The notes under the pieces: generated by a model
What the model was told of the DNA's origin: nothing
What the model saw: the letters and a program-made list of their open reading frames with translations, nothing else
Database searches by the model: none
Shown: one piece after another, positions 1-5,899 of the stretch
Position numbering within the stretch: position 1 is the first letter of the stretch
Layout of the letters: every line of letters begins with the position of its first letter
Made by a program: the position numbers and the translations under genes
From: Pseudomonadota bacterium
GTDB taxonomy: Bacteria > Desulfobacterota > Desulfarculia > Desulfarculales > JAHJDS01
Length of the DNA: 7,358 bases
Reading direction: 5' to 3'
Assembly: GCA_018812395.1 (NCBI GenBank)
Contig: JAHJDS010000121.1
Span: forward strand, 1 to 7,358

Positions 1-183
1 CGCCGCCAGGCCCATCCGGTCCAGTTCCTGACGGACCTTGTCCGTGTACTCCACCAGGGCCTGATCGGCCACTATCAGGACCCGCCGGCCGCCCAGCAGG
101 GTGACTTCCCGCCCCAATTCGGCCAGGGCGCCCTGGCCGAAGACCAGACGAGGGGTGCTTTGGAAACGGAAGAATTCGTCCAT
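1..183 (-). CDS. Iron-containing alcohol dehydrogenase, N-terminal fragment (cut by window edge)
   Basis: Only the first 61 codons are present; the rest lies beyond position 1. The peptide opens MDEFFRFQSTPRLVFGQGAL, followed by an Ala-Glu-Leu-Gly segment and then a beta strand and turn (GGRRVLIVADQAL, residues about 32-44). This is the usual start of the Fe-dependent (group III) alcohol dehydrogenase family: the F-x-x-P-x-x-[IV]-x-F-G-x-G-[AS]-L signature, then the first strand of the NAD(P)-binding domain. Members are cytoplasmic NAD(P)-dependent enzymes that interconvert alcohols and aldehydes or ketones. The iron-binding His/Asp residues lie in the missing C-terminal half, so neither metal nor substrate can be judged. 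The ATG at 183-181 is preceded by a modest GGGACGAG element. A sigma70-like promoter lies about 50 bases upstream, so the gene is probably transcribed separately from its DUF4139 neighbour. The family call is good; the substrate is unknown. Confidence 0.82.
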   Translation of the reverse strand, partial: MDEFFRFQSTPRLVFGQGALAELGREVTLLGGRRVLIVADQALVEYTDKVRQELDRMGLAA

Positions 184-232
184 TATCTCGTCCCGCAAAA
201 ATTTTGATTAACACCGACTTGAACCCGGCCCG

Positions 233-260
233 ATGGTAGCACAAAATATGAGGATGGCAA
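233..260 (-). promoter_or_regulatory. Putative sigma70 promoter of the iron-containing alcohol dehydrogenase gene
   Basis: On the minus strand a TTGCCA box (260-255; 5 of 6 to TTGACA) is followed after 16 bases by TACCAT (238-233; 4 of 6 to TATAAT). It sits in an AT-richer patch about 50 bases before the ATG at 183. Called by inspection only. Confidence 0.45.
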
Positions 261-320
261 GCCGGTCCGGCCGGAAAATCCAAAATTTTTCAACATAATC
301 CGAGTGATCTGATGGACAAA

Positions 321-358
321 GGCGGACGATCAAGGACCCGGGGCCCCGATCGTCCGCC
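321..358 (-). terminator. Hairpin, likely terminator after the DUF4139 gene
   Basis: A perfect 11-base inverted repeat (GGCGGACGATC at 321-331, GATCGTCCGCC at 348-358) flanks a 16-base GC-rich loop. It lies 46 bases after the stop codon of the DUF4139 gene. On the minus strand the hairpin is followed by TTTGTCC, a weak U tract, so termination may be partial. On the plus strand CGGCTTTTC follows. The position between two same-strand genes supports a terminator role. Confidence 0.5.
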
Positions 359-403
359 CGGCTTTTCAGGGGAGGGCGATGATGCCGTCCCAGAACGAGG
401 GGG

Positions 404-2083
404 CTAGATGCCGGTCATGTTCCGCTTGGCCGGATAGCGGTAGGTCAGGCCGAGATGCAGGACCGCCTTCTGGCCCGGCTTGAGCTTCAACACCCAGGTG
501 AACATACCCCGGTCCTTGTCCCGCTCGGTCGGCTTGGGCGTGACCTTGAGCCGGATAAGCTTCAGGTCCGGGCTGCCGGACACGGGAATCCGGTCCTTGA
601 TGTGGATGGTGACCGGCCCCGGGCGGTGGTTGGTGATCTCGGTCCGCCAGGCCAACTGCAACAGCTTGGCCCACTTGTTGAGGTTGCCCTTCTTGAAGAC
701 CAGCCGCCGGCGCTTGATCCGGATCTCGGGATCGACGCCCAGGGCCAGGGCGAACTCCTGCTTGGGCGAGATCATCCCCAGGTGAGCGCGGCCGACGTAA
801 TCGGCTCCGTGGAAGATGTTCACCAGGCCGGGCAGGAGCACGGCCTTGGTGTCATTGGTGACCTTGGCCTGGATGAAGACCCGGTTCGAGCGGGCCGGCA
901 CGGCCAGGCGCTCGATCTTGGCCGGCAGGTCCTTGACCAGGATCGTGGTTTGGTGGTAACGGCCGTCGGCCGGGACGTTCATCGGGAAGTTGATCTTGAA
1001 CCGGTATGATCCCAGACCGGACGAGATGCCGGCGGTGATGGTCGTGGCCCGGCCGGCCCGGTCCTCGGAGGACCGTCCGGTGGCGGCCGGGGACGGCGGC
1101 GGGGCCGGCATGGGCTTGCGCAGGGAGGCCCCGGTGCGGGGGCGGTAGACCCTCTTGAATACGGGCGGCGGCGCGGGGGTGTACAGGCGCAGGCGCCACA
1201 CGCCCAAGTAAGGCGCTCGGGCGCTGACCGACGGCCGGGCCGTGGACAGGGTCAGCCGGACGCCCCGCCAGTCCTCGTCGGTCCGCTGCCGGATCTGGGC
1301 GAGCATGGTCAGGCGCACCTTGGCCTCCCCGGCCAGGCCGCGGGCGACGTACAGCGGTCGCCAGGTCGCCCCCCAGACCAGGTACTGCAGCTCGACCTTG
1401 ACCTGGCCGGCCTGCCGGGCCTTGACCAGGACCACGGCCGTCTTGGTCCGCCGGGCGAAGCCCCGCCGGATCTTGCCCAGTTCACTGCGCACGACCCGCA
1501 TGTCCTGGTTGAGTTCGGCCCGTTTCTGGTTCAAGGCGCGCCGCTGGTCCAGCAGTTCGAGGCTCTTCTTGGCCCCGAAGCTCATCAGGGCGTCGATGTC
1601 CTTGGTGGCCGGCAGCTTGATCAGGACCTGGTCGCCGACCCGCCGGGCGGTCACCCGGGACAGGTTCCTCAGGAATTGGAGTTGCCCGTTAATGATGTTG
1701 ATCCGGTCGCTGATCCGCCGGTATTTGTCGAGCAGGGCCTCGAGTTTCCGACGGAGCGTTTTTTCCTCGGGCGAGGTAACCTGGCGGTGGTACTTGCTCT
1801 GGACTTCGACGCCCATGAATGAGAGTCCGGCCGGCCCCATGAGCTTGACCCGCACCGACTGGGTCAGCAGCCGATAGGGCAGGCGGGTCAGATGGATGCG
1901 GTGGACCCCGGCCGGTACGGTCAGTTCGCCGACCCGCTTGATCTGCGCCCGGCGGGGGTAGACGGTCACTTCGGTGATCTTGGTCTTGACCTCGAGCGGC
2001 TCCGGCGTGCCGGACAGGGCCGGGGTCACGACCGCCGCCGCCAGGATAAAGCCCGGCAGCCAGGTCCATTTGCGGGCGCCCAT
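404..2083 (-). CDS. Mucoidy inhibitor MuiA-like protein (DUF4140/DUF4139), exported
   Basis: This 559-residue protein starts with a basic and then hydrophobic stretch ending near residue 24 (PALSGTPEP), a probable signal peptide. Residues about 36-100 match the N-terminal DUF4140 module (ITEVTVYPRRAQIKR, then a VPAGVHRIHLTRLP segment). Residues about 105-205 are charged, heptad-like and probably coiled coil. From about 225 onward the beta-rich DUF4139 module follows, with YLVWGATWRPLYVARGL (234-250), TDEDWRGVRLTLSTARPS (268-285) and EITNHRPGPVTIHIKDRIPV (482-501). Family members include MuiA, named for an effect on mucoid exopolysaccharide; the biochemical function is unknown and no catalytic residues are evident. 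A Pro-rich basic segment at about 303-345 interrupts the DUF4139 region. The ATG at 2083 has a strong GGAGG five bases upstream, and a promoter at 2114-2143 suggests a single-gene transcript. The family call is firm; the role is not. Confidence 0.85.
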   Translation of the reverse strand: MGARKWTWLPGFILAAAVVTPALSGTPEPLEVKTKITEVTVYPRRAQIKRVGELTVPAGVHRIHLTRLPYRLLTQSVRVKLMGPAGLSFMGVEVQSKYHRQVTSPEEKTLRRKLEALLDKYRRISDRINIINGQLQFLRNLSRVTARRVGDQVLIKLPATKDIDALMSFGAKKSLELLDQRRALNQKRAELNQDMRVVRSELGKIRRGFARRTKTAVVLVKARQAGQVKVELQYLVWGATWRPLYVARGLAGEAKVRLTMLAQIRQRTDEDWRGVRLTLSTARPSVSARAPYLGVWRLRLYTPAPPPVFKRVYRPRTGASLRKPMPAPPPSPAATGRSSEDRAGRATTITAGISSGLGSYRFKINFPMNVPADGRYHQTTILVKDLPAKIERLAVPARSNRVFIQAKVTNDTKAVLLPGLVNIFHGADYVGRAHLGMISPKQEFALALGVDPEIRIKRRRLVFKKGNLNKWAKLLQLAWRTEITNHRPGPVTIHIKDRIPVSGSPDLKLIRLKVTPKPTERDKDRGMFTWVLKLKPGQKAVLHLGLTYRYPAKRNMTGI

Positions 2084-2113
2084 GATTTCCTCCGTTACGT
2101 AGTTGTTTTAATG

Positions 2114-2143
2114 ATGATACACTCCGGTTCCCGAGCCGGTCAA
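2114..2143 (-). promoter_or_regulatory. Putative sigma70 promoter of the DUF4139 gene
   Basis: On the minus strand TTGACC (2143-2138) and TATCAT (2119-2114) are separated by 18 bases. The -10 box lies 30 bases before the ATG, giving a leader of roughly 20-25 bases that contains the GGAGG ribosome binding site. The spacer contains a small CCGG-based inverted repeat that could serve as an operator, but this is speculative. Confidence 0.55.
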
Positions 2144-2173
2144 CGACACCGGCCCCTGGCCGGACGGGACCCC

Positions 2174-2255
2174 GGGGCGTTCATCGACACTCAGCACCTT
2201 GGACCAGGGACGCCTCCCCCCGGTTCCGAAAAAATCGCATTGCGGCCCGGGGAGG
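2174..2255 (+). promoter_or_regulatory. Possible structured leader of gcvH with two mutually exclusive stems
   Basis: The intergenic stretch 2084-2305 has no gene. Besides the minus-strand promoter it holds two candidate stems. Stem A pairs 2174-2180 (GGGGCGT) with 2210-2216 (ACGCCTC, one G-U pair). Stem B pairs 2213-2219 (CCTCCCC) with 2249-2255 (GGGGAGG), with additional inner pairs 2222-2223 with 2246-2247 and 2226-2228 with 2243-2245. The two share 2213-2216, so only one can form at a time. Stem B would cover the GGAGG that precedes an in-frame upstream ATG at 2258. No convincing plus-strand promoter was seen. In GC-rich DNA such pairing can arise by chance, so this is a weak call. Confidence 0.25.
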
Positions 2256-2305
2256 AAATGTGGTATTTACCCGGACGTCATCCAGCCAAGTTTCAGGGGA
2301 GCGCC

Positions 2306-2668
2306 ATGAAATATCATCTTGATCACGCCTGGGCCGAACCCGACGGCGAGGAGGCCCAAATCGGCATCACCGTTTTCGCCCAGGACCAGTTGGGCAAGAT
2401 CGTCTTCGTCGACCTGCCGGAAGAGGACGATGAGCTGGTGGCCGGCGAGGTTTTTGGTCAGATCGAGTCCCAGAAGACGGTCTCGGACCTGATCGCCCCG
2501 GTGTCGGGGGTGGTCATCGAGTCCAATCTCGCCCTCGAGGACAATCCCGGCCTGATCAATGAGTCGGCGGAAGAGGCCGGCTGGATCACCCGCGTCCGGC
2601 TGACCGACCCGGACGAACTGGACGAACTCATGGACCAGGAGGAATACCTCAACCTGGTGGGGGAGTAA
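2306..2668 (+). CDS. gcvH: Glycine cleavage system H-type lipoyl carrier protein
   Basis: The 120-residue product matches H protein throughout. It opens MKYHLDHAW, equivalent to the family's KYTxxHEW. It then has IGITVFAQDQLGKIVFVDLP (19-38) and the lipoylation loop ESQKTVSDLIAPVSG (54-68), where Lys57 is the predicted lipoate attachment site. The C-terminus is acidic (DPDELDELMDQEEY). H protein carries the aminomethyl group on its lipoyl arm between the P, T and L proteins of glycine cleavage, and can also act as a lipoyl donor. Start: the ATG at 2306 has AGGGGAG five bases upstream. An in-frame ATG at 2258 would add 16 residues not typical of the family, and its GGAGG is only two bases away. 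The protein is slightly short at the N-terminus compared with usual H proteins of about 125-130 residues. It converges on lpdA, its functional partner; no gcvT or gcvP is visible. H-like proteins of other lipoate-dependent systems remain possible. Confidence 0.9.
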   Translation: MKYHLDHAWAEPDGEEAQIGITVFAQDQLGKIVFVDLPEEDDELVAGEVFGQIESQKTVSDLIAPVSGVVIESNLALEDNPGLINESAEEAGWITRVRLTDPDELDELMDQEEYLNLVGE

Positions 2669-2685
2669 GCTTTAATCCGGGTTGG

Positions 2686-4116
2686 TCAAGCCCTATGAAT
2701 CGGTCTGCCCGCCAGCAGGCGGGCGCACTCGTTCAGGCCTTCGTACATGGTCGGATGGGCGTGGACCGTGGCCGCCAGATCCGACGCCGTGGCCCCCAGC
2801 CGCAGGGCGACGGCCACCTCGTGGATCATTTCCCCGGCCCCGGCCCCGATGATGTGGCCGCCCAGGAGCCGGCCCGAGTCGGCCTCGGCGATGAGCTTGA
2901 CCAGGCCGGCGATCTCCCCCTCGGCCTGGGCCCGTCCCAGGGGCCGCAGATCGAATCGGGCCGTCCTGATCGGCGGACCCCGGTCCGCGGCCTGGGCCTC
3001 GGTCAGGCCCACCCCGGCCGCCTCGGGGAAGGTGAACACGGCGTAGGGGATTTGGTCGTAATCGAGGGTCATCGGTCCGGAAGTTCCGAGGGCGTTTTCG
3101 GTGGCGATCAGCCCCTCGGCCGACGCGGCGTGGGCCAGCATCACCCGGGACGGCCCCAGCACGTCGCCGACGGCGTAGACGCCGGGGACGCTGGTTTCCA
3201 GACGGTCATCAACCTCGATCCAACCGGCGTCGTCCGTGGCCACGCCCGCATTTTGTAGCCCCAGGCCCTCGGTGTTCGGCCGGCGGCCGACCGAGAGCAG
3301 CACCCGGTCCACGGACAGTTCCCAGACCTTTTTCTTCGAGGCCGCTCCGGGGGCGGGTTCCAGACACACCTTCAGCCCGTAGGCGCCGTCCGGCGCCAGG
3401 CCGGTCACGCCGTATTCCAGGAAAACCTTGATCCGGCGTTTTTTCATCTCCCGCAACAACACGGCCGAAAGGTCCTCGTCCACCCCGGGCCAGGGCAGCA
3501 GGCGCCCCAAATACTCGACCAGGACGACTTCCGAGCCCAGCCGGCCATAGATGGCGGCCAGCTCCGACCCGACGGCCCCCCCACCGACGACCAGCAGCCG
3601 CCCCGGGATTTCGGTCAGGGCCAGGGCCTGATCCGACGACCAGACCACGAGGCCGTCCACTTTCAGGCCGGGCAGGGAGGCGGGCCGGGAGCCGACGGCG
3701 ATGATCAGTCGGTCGTGGTCGAGGTCTCGGGCCGGGCCGTCTTCGGTTCGGACCTCGATGTGGCCCGGACCCTTCAGCAGGGCCCGGCCGCGAACGACCT
3801 CGATGTGCCGCTGCTTGAACTCTCGGTCGAGGCCTCTAACTTGGACGTCGATCACCCGGGCCAGCCGGTCGCGCAGTCGGGCCAGGTCCGGGGCGGCCGG
3901 CCCCTCGACCCTCAGTCCGAACTCCTCGCTGCGCCCGATGAGGTCCAGGGTGTGGGCCGAGGCCCTCAGCGTCTTGGTGGGGATGCAGCCCCGCCAAAGA
4001 CAGGTGCCGCCCAGGGGCTCGTCGGTGATAAGGGTCACCCGGGCGCCGAGGTCGGCCGCCCGGAGCGCGGCGGTGTAGCCCCCGGGGCCGCCGCCGATGA
4101 TGGTCAGGCGCGTCAT
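2686..4116 (-). CDS. lpdA: Dihydrolipoamide dehydrogenase (E3 / L protein)
   Basis: This 476-residue flavoprotein, of normal family length, reoxidises dihydrolipoyl groups with NAD+. It has the FAD-binding GGGPGG at residues 8-13 and the redox disulfide pair Cys39/Cys44 in GGTCLWRGCIPTK (36-48). The NAD-binding Rossmann motif GGGAVG is at 178-183 and the second FAD motif PGVYAVGD at 311-318. The C-terminal dimer-interface motif HAHPTMYE (452-459) supplies the catalytic His454/Glu459 dyad. All key residues are present, so activity is expected. No N-terminal lipoyl domain is fused. The ATG at 4116-4114 follows directly on the TAA (4119-4117) of the upstream DUF2059-like gene with no good ribosome binding site of its own, which points to translational coupling. 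The 3' end lies 17 bases from the convergent gcvH, whose product is a natural substrate. It could also serve a 2-oxoacid dehydrogenase elsewhere in the genome. Confidence 0.95.
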   Translation of the reverse strand: MTRLTIIGGGPGGYTAALRAADLGARVTLITDEPLGGTCLWRGCIPTKTLRASAHTLDLIGRSEEFGLRVEGPAAPDLARLRDRLARVIDVQVRGLDREFKQRHIEVVRGRALLKGPGHIEVRTEDGPARDLDHDRLIIAVGSRPASLPGLKVDGLVVWSSDQALALTEIPGRLLVVGGGAVGSELAAIYGRLGSEVVLVEYLGRLLPWPGVDEDLSAVLLREMKKRRIKVFLEYGVTGLAPDGAYGLKVCLEPAPGAASKKKVWELSVDRVLLSVGRRPNTEGLGLQNAGVATDDAGWIEVDDRLETSVPGVYAVGDVLGPSRVMLAHAASAEGLIATENALGTSGPMTLDYDQIPYAVFTFPEAAGVGLTEAQAADRGPPIRTARFDLRPLGRAQAEGEIAGLVKLIAEADSGRLLGGHIIGAGAGEMIHEVAVALRLGATASDLAATVHAHPTMYEGLNECARLLAGRPIHRA

Positions 4117-4869
4117 TTACCGGCACCCGTCCAGGATCTTTTTCAGCCTCCGGCCATAGGGCCGGAAGCGCCGCCGGGCCTCGTTGATGACCCCGGGCAT
4201 GGCCGTCATGGCGTCCTGGAAGGGGCGGTCCCGCAATGTTCGATCCAGCCGGACGATGTCCGTCAGGGACAACCGTCCCGCCACCAGACGCGACCAGAGT
4301 TCGGCCATCGCCTCGGTGGTCAGGCCGGTGTTCTTCCGGAAAACGGAGGACGTGCTCAGGGCCATCATCCGCCTAATCCGGTAGGTCCGGCCCAGGGCCC
4401 GGGCCGCGGCCAGCTTCCGGAGGTCGACCTTTTTCAGGGGCACGGCGTCGGCCGGCTTGGCGTCGCGTTCCCCTTGGTTCCTTCGTTCCAGGAAACGTCT
4501 CACCGCCCGGCCGAAGCCGCGGGCCACGGCCGGTTGAATGGCCAGCCATTTTTTGCCCAGCGGCGAGCCATACAGGTCGACCAGGGCCCGCAGGGACCGG
4601 AGCGAAAGCCGCTCGTTAATGATCCGGGTTATTTCCGCCCGATAGGCGTTGACGACGACCATCACCCGGCCGAGGGTCCCGGGCCGGATGCATCGCCGTT
4701 TGACCACGGCCTCGAGGCGATTGGCCATGGATTTCACCTGGGGCAGGGCCACGTCCACCAGTCGCCGGGCCAGGGACAGTTTGACCGGTTTCGGCCGGGC
4801 CACGGACCACTGGCCGGCCGTGAAACAGAGCAGGATCGCCAGGGCGAAAGCCGACCAGGCTCGGCTCAC
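4117..4869 (-). CDS. DUF2059-like exported helical protein, paralogue B
   Basis: A 250-residue basic protein of unknown function. I chose the GTG at 4869: it has GGAG seven bases upstream, begins directly with a signal-peptide-like MSRAWSAFALAILLCFTAG, and gives a length within two residues of its upstream neighbour. A longer GTG start at 4971 would add 34 Pro/Arg-rich residues before the hydrophobic stretch and is less likely. The mature part is predicted mostly helical. It carries SLRSLRALVDLYGSPLGKKW (90-109), resembling the LxxFYxSPxGxKL signature of DUF2059, and a degenerate second copy at SLTDIVRLDRTLRDRPF (201-217). Cys60 and the penultimate Cys249 match cysteines in paralogue A; Cys15 is inside the signal peptide and lacks a lipobox. 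Its stop codon abuts the lpdA start. Paralogy is certain by eye; the Pfam assignment is moderate; the function is not known. Confidence 0.75.
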   Translation of the reverse strand: MSRAWSAFALAILLCFTAGQWSVARPKPVKLSLARRLVDVALPQVKSMANRLEAVVKRRCIRPGTLGRVMVVVNAYRAEITRIINERLSLRSLRALVDLYGSPLGKKWLAIQPAVARGFGRAVRRFLERRNQGERDAKPADAVPLKKVDLRKLAAARALGRTYRIRRMMALSTSSVFRKNTGLTTEAMAELWSRLVAGRLSLTDIVRLDRTLRDRPFQDAMTAMPGVINEARRRFRPYGRRLKKILDGCR

Positions 4870-4876
4870 GGACGGT

Positions 4877-4880
4877 CTCC
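4877..4880 (-). promoter_or_regulatory. Ribosome binding site deciding the GTG start at 4869
   Basis: GGAG on the minus strand sits seven bases before GTG 4869. It supports the shorter start over GTG 4971, which has only a weak AGG nine bases upstream. The short start also brings the two paralogues into register with a constant two-residue offset. Confidence 0.6.
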
Positions 4881-4981
4881 GGACGGGGCTCGCCGGGATG
4901 CGGCCGGCCGGGTCGAGACCGGCGGGGGGGTAACGCGCCCCGTCCCTGGTGTTGACCCGGGTGACGATCACACCCGTGGAC

Positions 4982-5740
4982 CTATTTGCACGTCTTGAAA
5001 ATCAGGACGATGCGCTGCCGCAGCGGAACGGCCAGTTTCTTGGCCGCCTCCCGGAACTTGGGCGTGGCCTTGACGTATTGGGCGTAGTGCTTCGTGTTGT
5101 AGAAGGTCTCGATCCGCTTGATCTCGGGCACGGTGAACACCTGGGCCACCAGGCGGGCCCAGAACTCCTGCATCATCGCCGGCGTAATCCCCTGCCGGGC
5201 CAACTGCGCGCCGGCGGAGCCCCCGGCCATCATCTCGCCGAACTTGGCCTTGATTGCCAGGGCCCGGGAAGCGGCGAGGCGCTTGGGGTCCAGGTTTTTC
5301 AGCCCAATGGCGTCGGCCAGGCCGGCCTTCTGGTCGCCCTTGGCCCGCTGCTGCTGCAGCCAGACCATGGCCTTGACGAATTGGTTCAGGATGACCACCT
5401 GGCTGGCCACCAGCTTCTGGCCCACCGGCGTCCGGTAAAAGGCCATGAAGGCCTTCAGATCGTTGAGTGACAGGCGCCGGGCGATCTCGACGGTCAGACC
5501 CTTGATGTAATCGTCGAACACGACCCGCAGTCGCCGGGAAGTGTCCGGTTTGGTGCACCTCTTCTTGACCACGGCATTGAGGCGATCCAGGGTCGCGTTC
5601 AGGGTCGGCGCGGCCATGGCGACCATCTGCTTGGCCAGGGCCAGTTTTTCGGCCGAGACTGTGTCCGCCGAGGCCGGGCCGGCCGGCAAGGCCAGCAGCA
5701 GGGCGCCGGCAACGGCCCAGACAAGTCCCATCCGTCTCAT
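4982..5740 (-). CDS. DUF2059-like exported helical protein, paralogue A
   Basis: A 252-residue protein that begins MRRMGLVWAVAGALLLALPA, with a likely cleavage after PASA (residues about 22-25), so a periplasmic location is predicted. The ATG at 5740 has AGGAGA six bases upstream. Residues 91-111 (SLNDLKAFMAFYRTPVGQKLV) carry the DUF2059-like signature LxxFYxxPxGxK. Residues 203-223 (TVPEIKRIETFYNTKHYAQ, continuing YV) look like a second, diverged copy 112 residues later. The only cysteines are Cys62 and penultimate Cys251, both shared with paralogue B. Hand alignment to B, offset by two residues and without gaps, gives about 73 identities in 222 positions. DUF2059 proteins have no established biochemical function. 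It is the first gene of the probable three-gene operon ending in lpdA and has its own promoter at 5770-5799. A 112-base gap separates it from paralogue B. Confidence 0.78.
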   Translation of the reverse strand: MRRMGLVWAVAGALLLALPAGPASADTVSAEKLALAKQMVAMAAPTLNATLDRLNAVVKKRCTKPDTSRRLRVVFDDYIKGLTVEIARRLSLNDLKAFMAFYRTPVGQKLVASQVVILNQFVKAMVWLQQQRAKGDQKAGLADAIGLKNLDPKRLAASRALAIKAKFGEMMAGGSAGAQLARQGITPAMMQEFWARLVAQVFTVPEIKRIETFYNTKHYAQYVKATPKFREAAKKLAVPLRQRIVLIFKTCK

Positions 5741-5752
5741 GGCGTCTCTCCT

Positions 5753-5771
5753 GTGGGGGTTGCAGCCCCAC
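5753..5771. repeat. Inverted repeat between promoter and ribosome binding site of the DUF2059-like operon
   Basis: GTGGGG (5753-5758) and CCCCAC (5766-5771) form a perfect six-base repeat around a seven-base loop. On the minus strand it overlaps the end of the predicted -10 box and abuts the AGGAGA ribosome binding site. It could be an operator or a leader hairpin; chance is not excluded. Confidence 0.3.
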
Positions 5772-5799
5772 TTTAGTGGTTAGTCCCGGGCGGCGTCAA
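5770..5799 (-). promoter_or_regulatory. Putative sigma70 promoter of the DUF2059-like/lpdA operon
   Basis: On the minus strand TTGACG (5799-5794; 5 of 6) and TAAAGT (5775-5770; 4 of 6) are separated by 18 bases. The predicted transcription start falls about 20 bases before the ATG at 5740. A hairpin at 5753-5771 overlaps the start region. Confidence 0.5.
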
Positions 5800-5839
5800 C
5801 CACGAGCGGTTAAATTCCCATCCCGACCCCGAGGGTCTT

Positions 5840-5866
5840 TTGTCCGCGCCGGGGAAATGCTATACT
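5840..5866 (+). promoter_or_regulatory. Putative extended -10 promoter of glgC
   Basis: TATACT at 5861-5866 (5 of 6 to TATAAT) is preceded by TG one base upstream (5858-5859), the extended -10 arrangement. This can compensate for the poor -35 (TTGTCC at 5840-5845, only 15 bases away). The predicted leader to GTG 5900 is about 28 bases. It is divergent from the DUF2059-like operon promoter, with the two -35 elements about 40 bases apart. Confidence 0.55.
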
Positions 5867-5885
5867 ACTCCCCTCTCAGCCACGT

Positions 5886-5890
5886 GGAGG
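5886..5890 (+). promoter_or_regulatory. Ribosome binding site deciding the GTG start of glgC
   Basis: GGAGG lies nine bases before GTG 5900. It excludes a longer in-frame reading beginning near 5840, which would start upstream of the predicted transcription start and add residues absent from the family. Confidence 0.75.
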
Positions 5891-5899
5891 ACGACACAC

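Noticed and set aside
1242..1877. Plus-strand open frame antisense to the DUF4139 gene
   Set aside because: Ser/Arg-rich shadow translation with no ribosome binding site or domain; the opposite strand encodes a full, recognisable protein.
1892..2305. In-frame upstream extension of gcvH
   Set aside because: It would overlap the DUF4139 gene and its promoter, and adds sequence unlike any H protein. The ATG at 2306 has a well-placed ribosome binding site.
2084..2305. Glycine riboswitch ahead of gcvH
   Set aside because: Considered because of the gene, but the conserved paired-aptamer core sequences of that class are not visible; only generic GC-rich stems are present.
4870..4981. GTG start at 4971 for the DUF2059-like paralogue B
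   Set aside because: It would put 34 Pro/Arg-rich residues before the signal peptide and break the length match with paralogue A. The GTG at 4869 has a better ribosome binding site.
3715..4998. Long plus-strand open frame antisense to lpdA and the DUF2059-like paralogue B
   Set aside because: Its product is Gly/Pro/Arg/Gln-rich low-complexity sequence with no family resemblance. It mirrors the GC-rich codon structure of the real genes opposite, which have full motif sets.
4968..5771. Second minus-strand frame across the DUF2059-like paralogue A
   Set aside because: Gly/Arg/Gln-rich out-of-frame shadow; the accepted frame has a signal peptide, a ribosome binding site and a paralogue.
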